Below are positions 11,401 through 26,400 of a DNA stretch of 64,000 bases, piece by piece. Position 1 is the first letter of the stretch. Every line of letters begins with the position of its first letter. The notes below the pieces were generated by a model, which did no database searches, had not been told where the DNA came from, and saw only the letters and a program-made list of their open reading frames with translations. The translations under genes were made by a program, and so were the position numbers. The stretch is from Spirodela intermedia (lineage: Eukaryota; Streptophyta; Magnoliopsida; Alismatales; Araceae): contig LR746270.1 of assembly GCA_902729315.2 (NCBI GenBank), positions 7,449,221 to 7,513,220 of the forward strand, read 5' to 3'.

Positions 11401-14400
11401 AGTATTTTAATCAAGCAACGAGTCCATTAAAGATGAACGAGGCGCTTGTTGGCAGCTTGTGGTGGTGGAAGAAATGAAAAGAAAAGGCAGAATAGAAAGA
11501 AATGGGGAAAAAGCTGCACCTTCTCGTCACTAATATTGCTACACACAAAATGCCTTGACATTGGCTGCACTTTCTATTTTTTCCGTCTTTCATTGAACAG
11601 AATCTGCAGCTGAAGCACAATCTATCACATGGGGTCTGGGAGAAGGTATTGGGGGCAAGTAACTATGAATTAAACGTTTAATCTTCAGAAGAGAGGCTCA
11701 TTTTTAATTAATGTGTTCATGCCAGATACCCATTTTTCTCTGTATTCTTTTCATTGAACTGGGGGATCGTATCACCACTACTGCAAAGTGGCATGAGTTG
11801 CACCGATTTGGTATTAAGTTAGCCCAATAAATTACTCATCTTAAACCCCTAAGCCTACTCAGTGTCTAGAAAATAGAGCAGATTATAGAAGCCGGTCGAA
11901 GATGAAATCATCATGCCTACCAAAGATTCCTTCTACACCAACTAAGAAATACAGGAGGTTTGAAAAGGGGAAAGCTTCTACTATCAAATGCAGACTAATC
12001 GAAAGAGCCACTAATTGGAAAAAAAATCTAATTTCTCCGCAGTGAAAGAACTATTCTGCAATGTTTCTAAATAAATAACATAATAAGCAATCGTAAACCT
12101 AAAAAACGTTGAGAACGCAGTTGGTATGCTCATCTAAATTTTCATCACAATTGATGGGTCTTCAAAAGCTTACTGTTGCTCTGGTAATCCCAGGCAGGCA
12201 ATAATCAGCATGAGGAGTCGACACAAGGCCTTTCTTAACCAAGAACTGCATTCCAATTCTAAACAATTGTCAATCATCTCTAAAAGAACAACATTGGAGT
12301 TGAGTCGTAATAGCAGAATAAGGCTCACGAGGTTGGTTGCATTTGTTTCTGATACAAAGCCATCGTAGTCCAGCATGATTGCATCATTTGCCTTGGCAAG
12401 ATTTCCTTCTATCTGTGACGTCCACAGCTAATTAGTGGTGATATGTCCCCCTTATTGAATTCAGTGAAAATAATAAAACACGATGAATTTACACATCAAG
12501 TCAAAAATACGGAGAGAAGACAAACCTTGGCCAATATATTGTTGATAAGATTGTTATGATGAATCTTTGAATCCAAATTCTACAAAAAGGAATGAAAAAA
12601 TCATAAATTAAGTTTAAGTGAAGTAATCATAAATTGATGGGCTGCCAAAATCCACAAGACTTCATTTGGCATTTCCCCTTTATATAATAGCCATTAATGC
12701 CAATCATTACGTACATACTAAACTCAAAACAGACTAATGATTCCCATTCCTCTCTGACCTTAGTTAGAATTGGACAAGGGAAAGTAGAATCCAAAATGAG
12801 AAGCTAGAGATGTGATGCTTGACAAAATCATTGAAAAACGAAAAAGAAAATTTCTATTTCCATAATTGTTAGAGTAATAATCCCTCATGCTTAAAGCCTA
12901 ATTTTGAACTAGTTTGATGCTATAAAAGCTTTTATACACTACATATAGCTTTCATCAAATTGATACTTTTTAGTTTTCGTATGTTTCATCAATTTTTTGT
13001 GTTGTGAACAAAACCTGAAGCACTAAAAGGTTGGAATACAATCAGAAATCTCATGGATTCATATAATTACGCCCAGACACCTAAATCATCATTTCACTTA
13101 GAACATACACAGGCATTTCCAACGAACGTTTCAGGACCCTTCTAGTGTTCTCCTGGATTAATAAAACTTCTTTCCTGAATGTTCCCCAGGGAGTTATATT
13201 TCCGGATTGAGACCACTTAAAACTATACCACAGCTATTCAATAAGTAGAAATTGCAAATCCTAAGAGTGCAATATGCCTTTCCATGCATTATGGTAAAAT
13301 AAGATTCAAGATGGACAGAAAAATATAAAATGATGATTAATAAAATAGAAGCGATAAAACTTACATTTGGTGAGTTCCGACGTGTGGTCGCAGTCACTAA
13401 CTTTATTCCAGAATTATTATCATAGACTGGTGGTTTCCACTCAGCAAGCACTGTGAAAACCAAGGAAAATTCATCACATTAGAAATCTATACTTTATGTA
13501 TCTAAACGGAAGGCTAATTTTCGAACCGTCTCTGTAAAACGAGATTCATGTAATGTTATGAACAAAATAAGGAGCGCATCAGCATTTTTCACTGTGCCAA
13601 ATGAGTAAAAGATTCCTGAGTATGAAGATTTCCACCCAGAACAAGAGTGTACGACTACCCAGGATTTTTGTTCCATGATACGGTTGACACAGCATGTGCA
13701 AAAAGTAAGGAATGTGGAGCTGATAGAGGATAATGGAAAAGTCTATTCCATCATGGTGGCATCAGGGGAAGAACAGATCCACCAATCACTTTACTTTAGT
13801 GAAGAACACTCCCGACCAGAAGTTCAAGTGAAGGTGAAAGAACTCCCAGAGAATAATAGGAAGGTTATGAAAGAAGACCTGAGAGTCAGTCATAAGCTGA
13901 ACTTCTTCCTTGAACTTCACCTAGCTAGTTTTCCAATCATTTCTTTTCTTTCAGCAGGATGGTAAAAGTTACCACCACAATACAACATGGACACTACAAT
14001 ACACATTCACACCACAGACCAACCAGCGCTGAAGGGAAAGATGTGGGACAGACTGACAGGAAAGCTCAATGAAATATTTTTCTCCCCAAATCTCAATACG
14101 CACGACATAAGGCTTGTCTATGATCCTGTTAACAAAGAGAGTAGGAACACACGTAAAATTCAGAAGAGAGAAAGTTCAGGGAGCCGAGGTATGGAAGCTT
14201 TGGATAGATTAAGATTACAAAGGGTCCTTAGTGATAAATAAGAGAGATAGCCATACAATTCCAGAAACTTCCAAACCACTCCTACGCAGAAAAAAACAAT
14301 AATTTTCAGAGACAGGTTAATTGATTGTCAGGAAGGTATTGAATAAAGATCGCTGAGCATGGGTACAGAATTGGCGGCCAGGAAGTTTCTGAAACAGACG

Positions 14401-17400
14401 ACACACCATGATTGGATGATCCGAATTGTAAAGAAAATACGGAGAATCTGGAAGCATGAAGCGTAGAAATATTGCATATATAGGAAGAGATGGAGAGGGA
14501 ATGGTGAGCAAGCTAACCACAGGACTATTTATTTGCTAAAAAATCGCATATGACAATAAACAGACGAATATCTTGATCGAAATTTCTTTATAATTGCTAA
14601 GAGACATGTTGTTTTCAAGGGTCTGAGTCAGGTTATGAATTTATTTTTAAAAAGGAAGCAGAGGCTCTTGTTTTCGTGCTGGATAATATGTACTCTTTTG
14701 CAACTAAGGAATTAAGAAAACTACCCGATGATTCATAGAATTTGCGAAAAGTAGGTAAGAAATTGGTGGAAACTTATTCTCTCCTGTGCATAATATAGAA
14801 ACTTTAGTTCAGATCTTCTCTCCAAGCACTGACAAAAATGAAATGACATATATGGATGAGAATTTATTGATCTCTGTTACGCAGGGATCACCCGATTAAT
14901 AAGATATGTGTGAGGAGTAGCTTTCTTCGATCATTGCGTCATTCACCCAGACAAGGGACTTCTAGAAAGTGATGCAGGAGCTCCAATGAGCCCAAAGATT
15001 CCAGGCCAGCAAAGGGCTAAAGGACTTGGGAAATTAGGCGGGGATCAGGGAAGGAGAAGATGGTAGAATTTTAGACTCAAATGCATTACATAGCTCTTAG
15101 AGTGTGACAAGGACTTTCTTCTGAGGTCAAGCAATAGATCTTCTTGGAATCCTTTTAAAGGGACATCAGCAGAGGTTTTGGGTTTAGTGGAAAAAAATAA
15201 TAAGCTCTTTCTTCATAGCATCAGAGATACAGTGGCGACCTGAACGCCGGTAAAGAGTATCCGCAGCAATTATTTTAAGTAGCAAAAAGGCTATCGTAAC
15301 TTCTACAAATCAAAGCATAGATTTATTGTTTCCTGAGGAGGTTCCACAACATCAAATATAGGGATGTCGATCTACATTTAGCCCCAAGTCGATATTCACA
15401 CTCATGTCCATCAACATTGAAGAAGACACTCGAATCTAATAATATCTAAGAGGTCTTAGATTCTGGGTCATCTGAATTACCAATTAAAATAGCCCAAATA
15501 GAATTGAGTCTCCAAAAATTACTCAGGAATACCATTAGTCACAAACCAAGCAACCCGCAAAGAAATTGAAGGTTTATTCAAGACATGTACAGCTCAACCA
15601 AGACCAAAGACATTCATGAATCTAAACCAAATCCATGTAATGACACCACACTTCCTCCATCAACATTTAATGTGATCTTGACCTTCCAATTGCTTTGAGA
15701 AAAGAAACCAGAGAAGGCACTCAACTCTTTTAACTAATTTTGTCTCATTTGACCGACCATGTTTTAAACATAAAGCCTTTGTACTAAGAGTCGATTGATA
15801 TATAAGAAACAGTTTAAGGAATAAGGAATCGACACAAGCCATGAAAAACAAGATGAATGCACTAGAAAAAAGTCAGACTTGGGAGATTGTTCCTCGACCT
15901 AAAGACAAATTGTGCAATACAGATGGATTTACACTCTAAAATATAAAGTTAATGTTTAGAAAGATACAAGACAAGGCAAGTAACAACGTAGTCTGACTGG
16001 AATTCACAACAATTTGATGTGAAGAATGCTTCCCTTCATACGGATTTGGAAGAAGAAATCTTCATGGAGATTCCACTAAGTTCTGATGGAAACATTAGAT
16101 CAAATGAAGTGCACCCATTAAAAAATTCATGTAATGAGTTAAAGCAATCCATTCAAGCATGGTAAGGAAGATTTATAAAGTTATATTGCACCAGACAATG
16201 TAAAGGGGATCATACACTATTTATCAAAGAGCTTAAGAAGGTATAATATATCAATTCTACTTACTTGTCTTGATGACATAATTTTAGTAAATAAGACGAA
16301 AACAAGAGAAATAATTTAAGAGAGTAATCAGAGCATGAATTCGAAAAAAAAAAAAGAGTTGCCTACTCCAAATGAAAGTATTTCAACGGATTAGAGTTGC
16401 CTACTTCAAACAAGGAATTTTCATTGCTCAAAGAAAACATGTTTTAGATTTACCTAAGGACACTGGAAACCCAGGGAGAAAATAAATCAATACTCCTATT
16501 GGACAAAATCATAGGTTGGTCAAAGAAGAAACTAGGAATGATGTACACGAAGGAAGCTATAAAAAACATGTTGGAAAATTGATTTACCTATCATACATGA
16601 TGCTAGATACAGCCTATGTTGTCGGTGTAGTAGGTCAAATGGTGTGGAATCCCAACGAAGAGCATTTTTGCAAGCAATTATAAAATAATTCAGTACCTCA
16701 AAAGGTACACCTAGGAGAAGACTGTTATTCTCAAAAGATGGAAAGCTAACCTCAAAGATTTCTACGAGTGCAAACTATGCACAATAACTGGGTGATAGAA
16801 GGTTTCACTAAATGATGTTCCATGCTCCATGGAAGTAATCTTATAACTCTTGTGACATGGAAGAACAAGAAACAATCTATAGTTCCCAGATCAAATACTG
16901 AAACTGAATTCAAGCCCATGGCTCATGAAATATGTGAGTTATTGTCACTAAACATAATCCTAGATGACTTGAGAACTGCAAGAAGTGTGCCTATGAAGCT
17001 GTCTTGCGATAACAAATCTGCAACTAAAATTGTGATAATCCAGTCAAACCTATGTTCAAAACTAAGCATATATATAAAGATTGACCAATACTAAATAAAA
17101 CGAAGCTTGAAAGCGGGTTAGTTAGCATTTCATTTGTGCCATCATGAGAACAACTAGTATATTTTCTAAGAAACTACTTGTTGCACGATTTCAGGGTCAA
17201 ACAATTAAGTTGGAAATATAAGATATACACTCACCGGCTTGAGGTGGAGAGATGAATATCGTGATATATTTTGAGAAGTATATTCCTAAAATATATTTCC
17301 TTCAATGGCTATTCTTCCAATTACTTAGAGCTGCTACAGATTTCATAAAAAGTTATATTTTTCATTACTATTTTCTGGTTTCCTTTCTTTGTCTTTTCTG

Positions 17401-20400
17401 GGCGTACTTAATCATAAAACTTCTAAAGATGGTACGAGAGAAACTCTCTCAGCCCTATGTATGTCGTAAAAGTTATATTCAATAAAGCTAAGAAGAATAA
17501 GTGCTTTGTTCACGTTTGACATCTAAGAAAGAAGGTAACTAGATCCTATTTCTTCATGATCGCGTGAGCACAGAGTCTGCCAAATTGGGATTGGATCTCA
17601 GATCAACCACGCCTACCACTGCATGGTCTAATCTATTTATATTTTGGGGAGATTCTGGATTCAATGATCTTCAATAAGAGGTAAAGAATAATGATGACCA
17701 GTGATTTCAGAGCTTAACCAACAAGAGTCCAAATTTGGATATTAAGCGTTTAGTTACCAATCAGTGTGCAACCGTACAGATTGAATTCCGGGCTCATTCC
17801 AGATGTAACCTGATGCAGAAGACATACGCCAGAATACAAATTAGTTGTTGAAAGATCACAAAGAAAGAAACAAAACAGGAAGGTTGGCAAATACATTAAA
17901 TATTCAGCAGCGTCAAAATGTGAAGATGGGCTTTTCAAAACTCAATAAGCAATGTTGGAATGGGTGAGCATAGAAAGTAGAACCTTTTTTCCACGTGTCA
18001 GGGTGAGTCTGATGTGTGCATTGTCAAACATCCCATTCGAGATAAGAGTCTTAAAAATAGCATTCTTAACCTGTAGTTTCATTAGATAAATAAAGGTAAG
18101 CAAGCTGCTGGAATAAAATGTCTCTACATAACCTAGTTGTTAAACTACAACAATACATTTACATAGTACCAAATACAACTTTGTCCGAAGGTCATTCAAA
18201 AAAATGCGCTCCTTGCATTGGACTATTTGAACTCCTTAGATGATAGAACCATACGAGAATAATGTAAATTCTAAAGAAACACAGCCAATTTCAGCTTACC
18301 TCTTCACTACTGGGAACATTACTGAAAGCCAAAGCTTTTGCGGAGTCAAATAATCTGGTTAGAAAAGGAAGTTTCAGTTAAAGGTCAATTATTTAAAGGC
18401 ATCATACAAAAAATTAGCAGATGAAAAAACTGTGAAAAGTACATGCTAGAGACTGATATCTAAAATGCATTGGAACAACCAGCAGAATGCTTTGTTTTAT
18501 GCAACTTTAGAAAACAGACCTATCTAGATGATCATTAAGCTTAAAAATCTTCCCCCTGTAGACACGGAGTCCTTCCCAAACTGCATCACCACCTTGTACT
18601 ACAGAGTCAAGCACTGAAACCTGTGAAAATCTGAGTGTCAAAATGTATGGAAAATATAATTCAGGAATTATCATAACTAAACATCAAAGAACCAAGAGTA
18701 GTGGTAAAAAATAACTAAAAATATGACAAAATACCTTTGCACTATCACGAGTTAAGAGTTCATCTCCAACCCAAACAAGAATCTTCTTATTTTCGGAAAC
18801 AGGAAGCGTAGGAACAGGTAAGGAAGGCTTCAATGCGAATGATGATCGCTTCACATGGCGCCTTAGTAGGTTGTAGAATGGTAGACTTTGCTCCAATAAC
18901 GCATACAATGCAGGGGGGAGTGGCTGAAGAGTAACCCAGGATGAGACATAAGATAACATCACAGTTCAATAATCAAAAGATAGCTAAAATCGAAAATAAG
19001 GACAAGTATATATCTACAATACATTGCCCGGAGAAGAACCGTGGTTAATAAGGGAGGGGAGATGACATAACCAAGCAGAAAATATTTTACCCTGGTAAAA
19101 CAAGTATCCAAAAATAGGATAGTTCAAAAGAAAAGAAACCAAAAGTTGAGCGCAACATGTAAAAATAATCTATTTATTCATGTGTATATGTGCACGCATT
19201 GAAAATGATATTAAGAATATAAAGATACTTGTATCATTTCCCTCATCGTTAGTTATTTATTGTATTTTATATCTAATACCCTGAAGGCTATTTTTACCAT
19301 GCAACTTCGTTGAGGTTTATCCTAATTATAAACAAATTCAGAGGACCCAGCCGACCCACTTTTTTTGCCAATTGTCACCTCTTTGATGTGCATCTGTCGT
19401 CTTCTTATCTTATCTTCTATCAACATAATATCAGAACTCTTGTGTCAATTAGTCAACAGATCAAAGAAGACTTGTCCTAGACCATGAAAAACGACTTGAA
19501 GTTCAAGACTTGTTCAGGCACCAAGGGAACCGGTCAAACCTCTTTTCCCTTCTCTCTCTGATTTTATACAGCAAGAGTTCAAATCCAATGCTCTGGTCGG
19601 TCCTCTTTTCGCTATTGTCTTTCACATATGTCAAGACGACACTAGGTCATTCCTGGGCGGACAAAAGACTCGGGACAATTCTCTGTCTTCTCTAGATGCC
19701 AGCAAGTTAGAAAATTGCGGGTTTTCCCTTTAACCCCAATATTTCTTGATAAAATGAGGACTCATCAAGTGTGGACACTTACAAAGGAAATTTATGTGCA
19801 GAGATAGAAAATAGCTCATATTTATCATCTAATAATCGACATACATGCCACAAACCAAGCAACTATGTCAGTCACAAGGTGACCATTTATCCTACTTGTG
19901 ATTGGTGTTATTGACTCTTGACTAACTGATGATATGATAGTTGCCCTTACCTCATCGTCTTGTTCCCCTGATTCAATACAAGATGAAGTAACTATTGTAG
20001 AGAGTACAAGGCTCACTATTCTTGACCAAGAGGCCATTAAATTTGATGATCACAGAAGCTTGTCTAGTCCAAGTCTGAGAACAAGTCTTTTATTATTCAA
20101 TTGTTCTCTCCCCACCTCATGTCTTCACTTTTATCAGTCTTTGGATACAATCTTTCCTAAGCTTGCCCAAGAACTAGTCATGGCACCTTTCTAGAGTACT
20201 TTTTTACAAACAATATGATTCAAGGTAGAATGATGTCACCCTCTTTCAGTATGCGCAATCAGGAGTTAGTTTCTGTTGGTCAGTTTCCTAGTTGGTCAGT
20301 TTCCTTAACCTAGGCAATTTACATTTTTGTGACCAGGGTAATTGTGTATAACTAGCTGTTGTACAATGATTTGATTAGTGGAAGAGATTTTTCCTAACTT

Positions 20401-23400
20401 TTTATCCTTCAATGGTTTGTGTCATGGTACTAGAGCCTTAGGCTTGTAAATTTGGGAACTTTTTCTGTGGTCTTCATCGTGATTTTCCAGGTCAGACTTA
20501 ATTGCTGACAATCTCTCTTGATTATTGACCTTCATTGTTGATTCTCTCAGCCTTTAAGACCAACAATCCTTTTTCCTCTATTAGAATTCTATTTCCTTTT
20601 TTATTTCAAAATCTAAGTGTTGAAAGTTCCACTATCATGTCAGTAAACATACTAAACACAAACGTGTCTTCTCTAATTTGAAAAGAAAAAAGTTTTATCC
20701 CTTTTTTTCATATTCATAGTGATATCTAGGGTCCTTCAACCGTTCCTGATGTTTCTAGGGTTATAGATGGTTTATGACATTCATCAATGGTTGCACTCAT
20801 GTTACCTGGATTTTTCCACTTAAACATAAATCTGATTGGAATATTGTTCTCCCAAATTTTTGTTGTATGATTAAGAATCAATTTGGAGTAAATGTCAAAC
20901 GGTTTAGGTCAGATAACGTTAGGAAGTATGTCAATCAAATTCTGAGTTCATATTTTCAAACAGAAGGAATAGTACATAAGTCATCATGTGTCAATACATC
21001 ACAGCAAAATGGAATAATAGAAAGGAAAAATGATCATTTTATTGAGGTAACCCCAGCCCTTCTTTTCCAAAACAATGTGCTTAGGTCTTCTTGGGGAGAA
21101 GCTATTCTTACAACCACACATCTCATAAATTGTCTACCTTCTAGAATCTTAAGATTCAAGAGTCTAATAGAATAATTATCATTATTCCAACTAAACTAAC
21201 AAATTACAAATAATCTTGTCCCTAGGATATTTAGGTGTGTATCATTTGTTCATGTTCATGGCAACATAGGGGGCAATTAGATCCTAAGGCATTAAAATGT
21301 CTCTTTGTGAGTTGTTCTCCAAGTCAAAAAGGGTATGAGTGTTATCAAACTCCATCAAAGAAATTGTCCCAATTGATGTCACTTTCAATGAACAGAAGTC
21401 TTACTTGACTGCACCTTATCTTCAGGAGGAAAGTTCAATCAATGAAGATAAGGATGGAAATTTTTCTTACTTGATGTATCATCACATCCTAAGTCTTTCC
21501 CCATTCCTTTGTTTGAATCTTTAATTTGAAACTCTGGAAAATCCTCAAGAAGCTAGATATTGATAGATATCACTATCAAGGAGAAGCTGAAGAGTAGATT
21601 GATTTGTACATCTTATACGTCCACACATGGCCAACTTGTAAATGTACTTACTAAGGGACTAAGTAGTTCAATATTTCAGAATATTATATCCAAAGTAGGA
21701 ATAGAGTAGCCTGTTCACCAGCTTGCAAGAGAGTGTGAGGAAAAAAGGTACAAGTAAAGATAAGGTTGTTGGTCAGTGTCCTATGCTTGTTAGGTTGTTG
21801 GTCAATGTTGTATCACAAACCACGAAATTCTTCATTCCCTCATTCTAGCTGTCAACCATTTCCAACATATCTGCAGGGATTTATATAGACCAAATCTAGA
21901 AATTTGCAGTAGGGCAACTTTTTAAAACTACTTCAACCTTCAGTCTATGAAAACCAAAGCTTCATTCGGCCAAATGAACAGTTCCAATTAATTCTGTGAA
22001 AGAGACTTCATAGCTCAGCTTGCACATGATACATTTCTGTTTCTTACTTGTTGGATAGTCAATGGCGCTCATATCCTACCGCATTACTTTCGAAGGATGT
22101 ATTCACCCTACGTGAATCAGATCTAGGGCTATCCAGAATGTTATCAATCATAGCCTTCAGTCTCAATGACAGAGATATCTTTATGATAATTTTCCTGTCA
22201 CTGTAAACTAATCAGTCTATAGCTGTATATGTCACTACGTGTGCATATACAGCCTTTGATGGACCATGAGTTAGCATTAAATTCCTCAACGACACACTCA
22301 ATCATCCTTGGTAAGATTCAAAAAAAATTGAACAATTTATTTGGAAAGGTATAGAATCCTAGTGATTTTTCTACCTCAACTTTGCAAATCAGAAACTTCA
22401 CATCCTCAACTTCCCACACAAGTTTCGTGCAGACCACTCGAAAACAGTTGAAGCTCAGCATTTACAAAGGTAAACTACCACCAATTATCATGCACCATAA
22501 ACCATAACCGTTGACAAATAACACTTCATTACAGCAGTAATAATGGGGATATTCATACTGTGGGATATGGACGTGGGGATGAGAATCCTGTAGACTTGTG
22601 TACACTCCCATACCACCAGGGCGCCCAAATTCCATCTATTGCCTTAGGACCAGCTTCCCACCTGAAACACAACGTAGCACCTTAATAGCCTACCTTTATT
22701 TATACCACATAATATAGCCATGGGAAACAAAAAATATGGCACAAGAAGATCCCAGTGGTATTGATAGGTCAACAGATAGTCAATTGGTTATGTGAGATGG
22801 AAAATTTCCCAAAAGAGGAAAAACAACTGTAAAGCAACATCAGTCAAGTCAATAAAATCTACCCAATAAGAAATGCTCCACTACACCTTGAAAAGAGAAA
22901 CACGTGAAAAGGAAACACAGCTCTGATTTACGTCATATTCTCAAAGAAAAAGAGCCATCCAGAGAATTTCCGCTCAAAATGATACATTGCTGCATGAGCA
23001 AGTTCGTGCATACGGCATAATATATCTTGAATTAGTCTACACGATGGATATCCCTATAAAAAGGTATAGTTGATTACCCTACTCCAAAGAGAGATTCTGG
23101 CTTCCTATGGGACTGTTTGGAATCCTCCAAGGTCAGCATTAGACAAGAGGAATCTATGAAATCCTAGCACTGAAATGAGATGCAATTTACATTTGAGAAG
23201 ACAAATATTCATTGCGGTCTGCCTTAAACATATGAACAAAGGTATATTATAATTGATTCTGACCAAGGGCAGTACATAATTACTTGTCAGGAATCAGAAA
23301 CATTCAGAACACAATGAGGGACCAAAACTGATATAACTCTGCTTGCCAGAATCATGGTTGTGATATAGCCCACATCATTTAATATAGTTCAAGTGTTTGT

Positions 23401-26400
23401 GTAGAATGCTGTTGAGAATTCAACGGCAATACATGACTTTGAAGATGGCAAACCCATTGGCATAACGTTTATCGAAAAATGTACAAAAAGTATGAAGATA
23501 ATCAGTCATCAGAATAACCCTGTTGACCCCTCTGTATCCTGGGTTTGATCCAATTTAAGGTCCACTGTTGTCAGCCCAGGCTGACTATCCAGAAAAAGAG
23601 CAAACTAATCTATAAAACCAGGTTGACACATTTGAATGCTCGAGTCTACTGGTCTAAACTCTATTTTTTTACCAAGCTATGGCTGGGGTTGACTGTCTGC
23701 CTGTCGGGTCAAACCTAACCCGAACTATATCACATGGATTTCTACAAAATCTGGCCAGGTCTATCCAGTTTCTTTTAATTTGTCTGTTTTATAGGCTTTG
23801 AAGACCCAAAGTCAGGTTGACCCATCTGCATCTGTGGTGGTTGTCAGGTCTTAAAAAGCTGCCAAACCAGCATTTCACAGCATTTCAGGGAGTTTTTCAA
23901 AGGTCGGAGGTCCCCAACATTGCCCAATGGCTAGTCTGACTCTTCAAGTTATAAAGAACATAAAAAGAGCCTCACAGGATAACAAGCATTAACAGACAAA
24001 CATATAACTCTACCTACACGGACTCAACACATGGTAAGAGTGTTCATCTCTGGTATTAAACTTCAAAAATTCAATGGTTTAGGTCAGATCGGCCAATCTG
24101 AGATCTGGCTTTATTTGAGCCCGGAACTTGCATAGATGATAGAGTATGATCAATACACAGAGGCATCTTGAAGAATCTAAAGAGGGGGAAATCGGGAAAA
24201 AAAAAAGCCAATAAAAGAAGGGAGGGAGTAGGAGGAAAAGAAAAAAACAAAAAGGGAAAGGCACTAGCGGCTAGGTGGCTGCCTTAGCCATGGCATTATT
24301 CCTGCCTATGCTTTAGATCAGAATCTTTTATGGCACAGAGCATTAACAGGTAGCACCACCAGCAAGTAAGAAAGGGGGCAGAAAAATTCGTCAGTTTCAT
24401 CAAAAGATTATTGAGCTCTACTTTTCTTTCTCTATTTGATGGCCTTGGTGAATGCACTAAAAAGTTAACAAAGAATTCTAGTAAAAAGAAAGATAACATC
24501 TGTTCTTCTTAAAGATGAGATATATCCTCATATTCAGTAAATGATCAACCTACAAAAATGGTCTTTAAAATTTTAGAAAAATCCATGACGAGCTACGAAA
24601 TGGCCCCTACATGAACTCTTAATATGGGCAATTCATCAATCCACTACTAGTAGACGCCCAAAGATGGCATGAAGCAGTAGTGAAACCGTGGTCAAGCTTT
24701 AATTCCAGACTAGCTGGCAACCACTATAGTAACATCCCCATCTTCCGTAAATGCTAAAACGAAAAGCCAAACAAAGCCAGGAGACGCTTTGGATGGGTAT
24801 GATTGTACAAAGCTTGAATCTAAAGATTCAAGCTTTATGTTCCCCTTCTTCACATAGGGTTGGTAACCAGGTGAGAAAGTGAAGTGCAATATATTCTGGA
24901 AGAGTGAATCAAGATGGCACCTTGTTGCCCAACCAAAAAGAAATAAATAGGTCCAATACTTTAAGACATAAAAGGCAGCCACAGTCCCTCGAGATAAAGA
25001 TCACAAAAAATTTATGTGCATAATCTAGGATAACAACAGCATCCGGAGGAACCGCAATATACCATAATTGCTCACATCCTCCTCTTAGCCATGTCATGGC
25101 AAAGCTGATAACAAAAGGATCAAACAACCAATTACCTGAGCATTGATGTCTGGAAAGGAATATCTAAATCTTCACAAAGGCCACGCAAGATACCCTGCAC
25201 ACACACACAAGAACGCTTTGATTAACAGAGGATTCAGGAAAACAAACAGATAATAAAATAAAAAGAAGTACACTTTGAAATCCACTAAATGCACGAAAGC
25301 TGGTAAACTTTAAGAGGGAAAATTAAAGAATGCATAGTTTTCTGATAGCACAAATGCTGTGACAGAAAAAACTGGAGAAAATGTAAAATAATTGCCTAGT
25401 CCAAAGACATTCAACAGGTGTCCTCTGAGACATAGCATGGGTTGCAAGTAATGGTTTCTACAGTAAAACTATGGTAAATGGTCTGTCAAGTATGTTTAAA
25501 ATGCATACAAGAATGTCCATAATTACAATAGCAATTATCTAACCTCAGGATCTCCTTGAAGGTCATCTGCATCAATGATAGGAGGAGGATTACCAAGTTC
25601 ACAAAGTTCACAATAGATGGAGACGAGGCTTCCAAAACCCAGCTCAAGAAATGATGGCGGTATAACTTTGTCAAAAGAAGGCTGCAACATATTCAACAAG
25701 AATTTTATAAAGTTATCAGCAAAAACATGTACCAAAATTTTAAAGAAACGCATAAATTTTCGTCGGGATGATGCTTCCTTTAAATTTTTTGATACCATCA
25801 GGAAAGGATAATAATATGAAGATAATAAACACTCGATCCAATGGTGCACGCCCATAAACTAGATGTGCGAAATAAATATCAACCGTGCCATTCCCATATA
25901 GAATAGCAATAAGATATGAAAGCATAGTCGCATGAAAGATTACAGATTTTTTCCAGGACTATTGCTAGACTAAGATTTCTAGAGAGGTATATAATCTGTC
26001 AACCTGAAAGGTATGATTGTTAGATTGAGGATCAGTATCCTCGAATGTTTGGTTCAAATCAGAAGCGTTCATTAGTTATTGGTAGTCATACAAAGAGGGG
26101 AAGAAAAATAACGCAATCTAAATGTTAACAGTAGGTGAGGAGATGAAAACATAACATAAAAATATAAAAAAGATACCAAGTTGAAGTATAAAACCAGTAA
26201 CCACCATAATCTCTTCCAATCTAGCCAAAGCCTATCATATATGAAGATAACTCTGCTTATCAAAATTACCAAAATTCATATTTTCCCATGGTAGACAGAT
26301 TTAGCATTTGTTTTGCTGTCTCTCCTTACTGACTTTGAGAAATGAAAAACATACAAGTTAAACATATTTACACTTGGCAAGGTCTACGTTTAAGCCCAAT

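Noticed and set aside
13675-14241. Two adjoining plus-strand frames inside intron 12
   Set aside because: No recognised family, no splice signals joining them, and they lie within an intron of a confidently built gene on the other strand.
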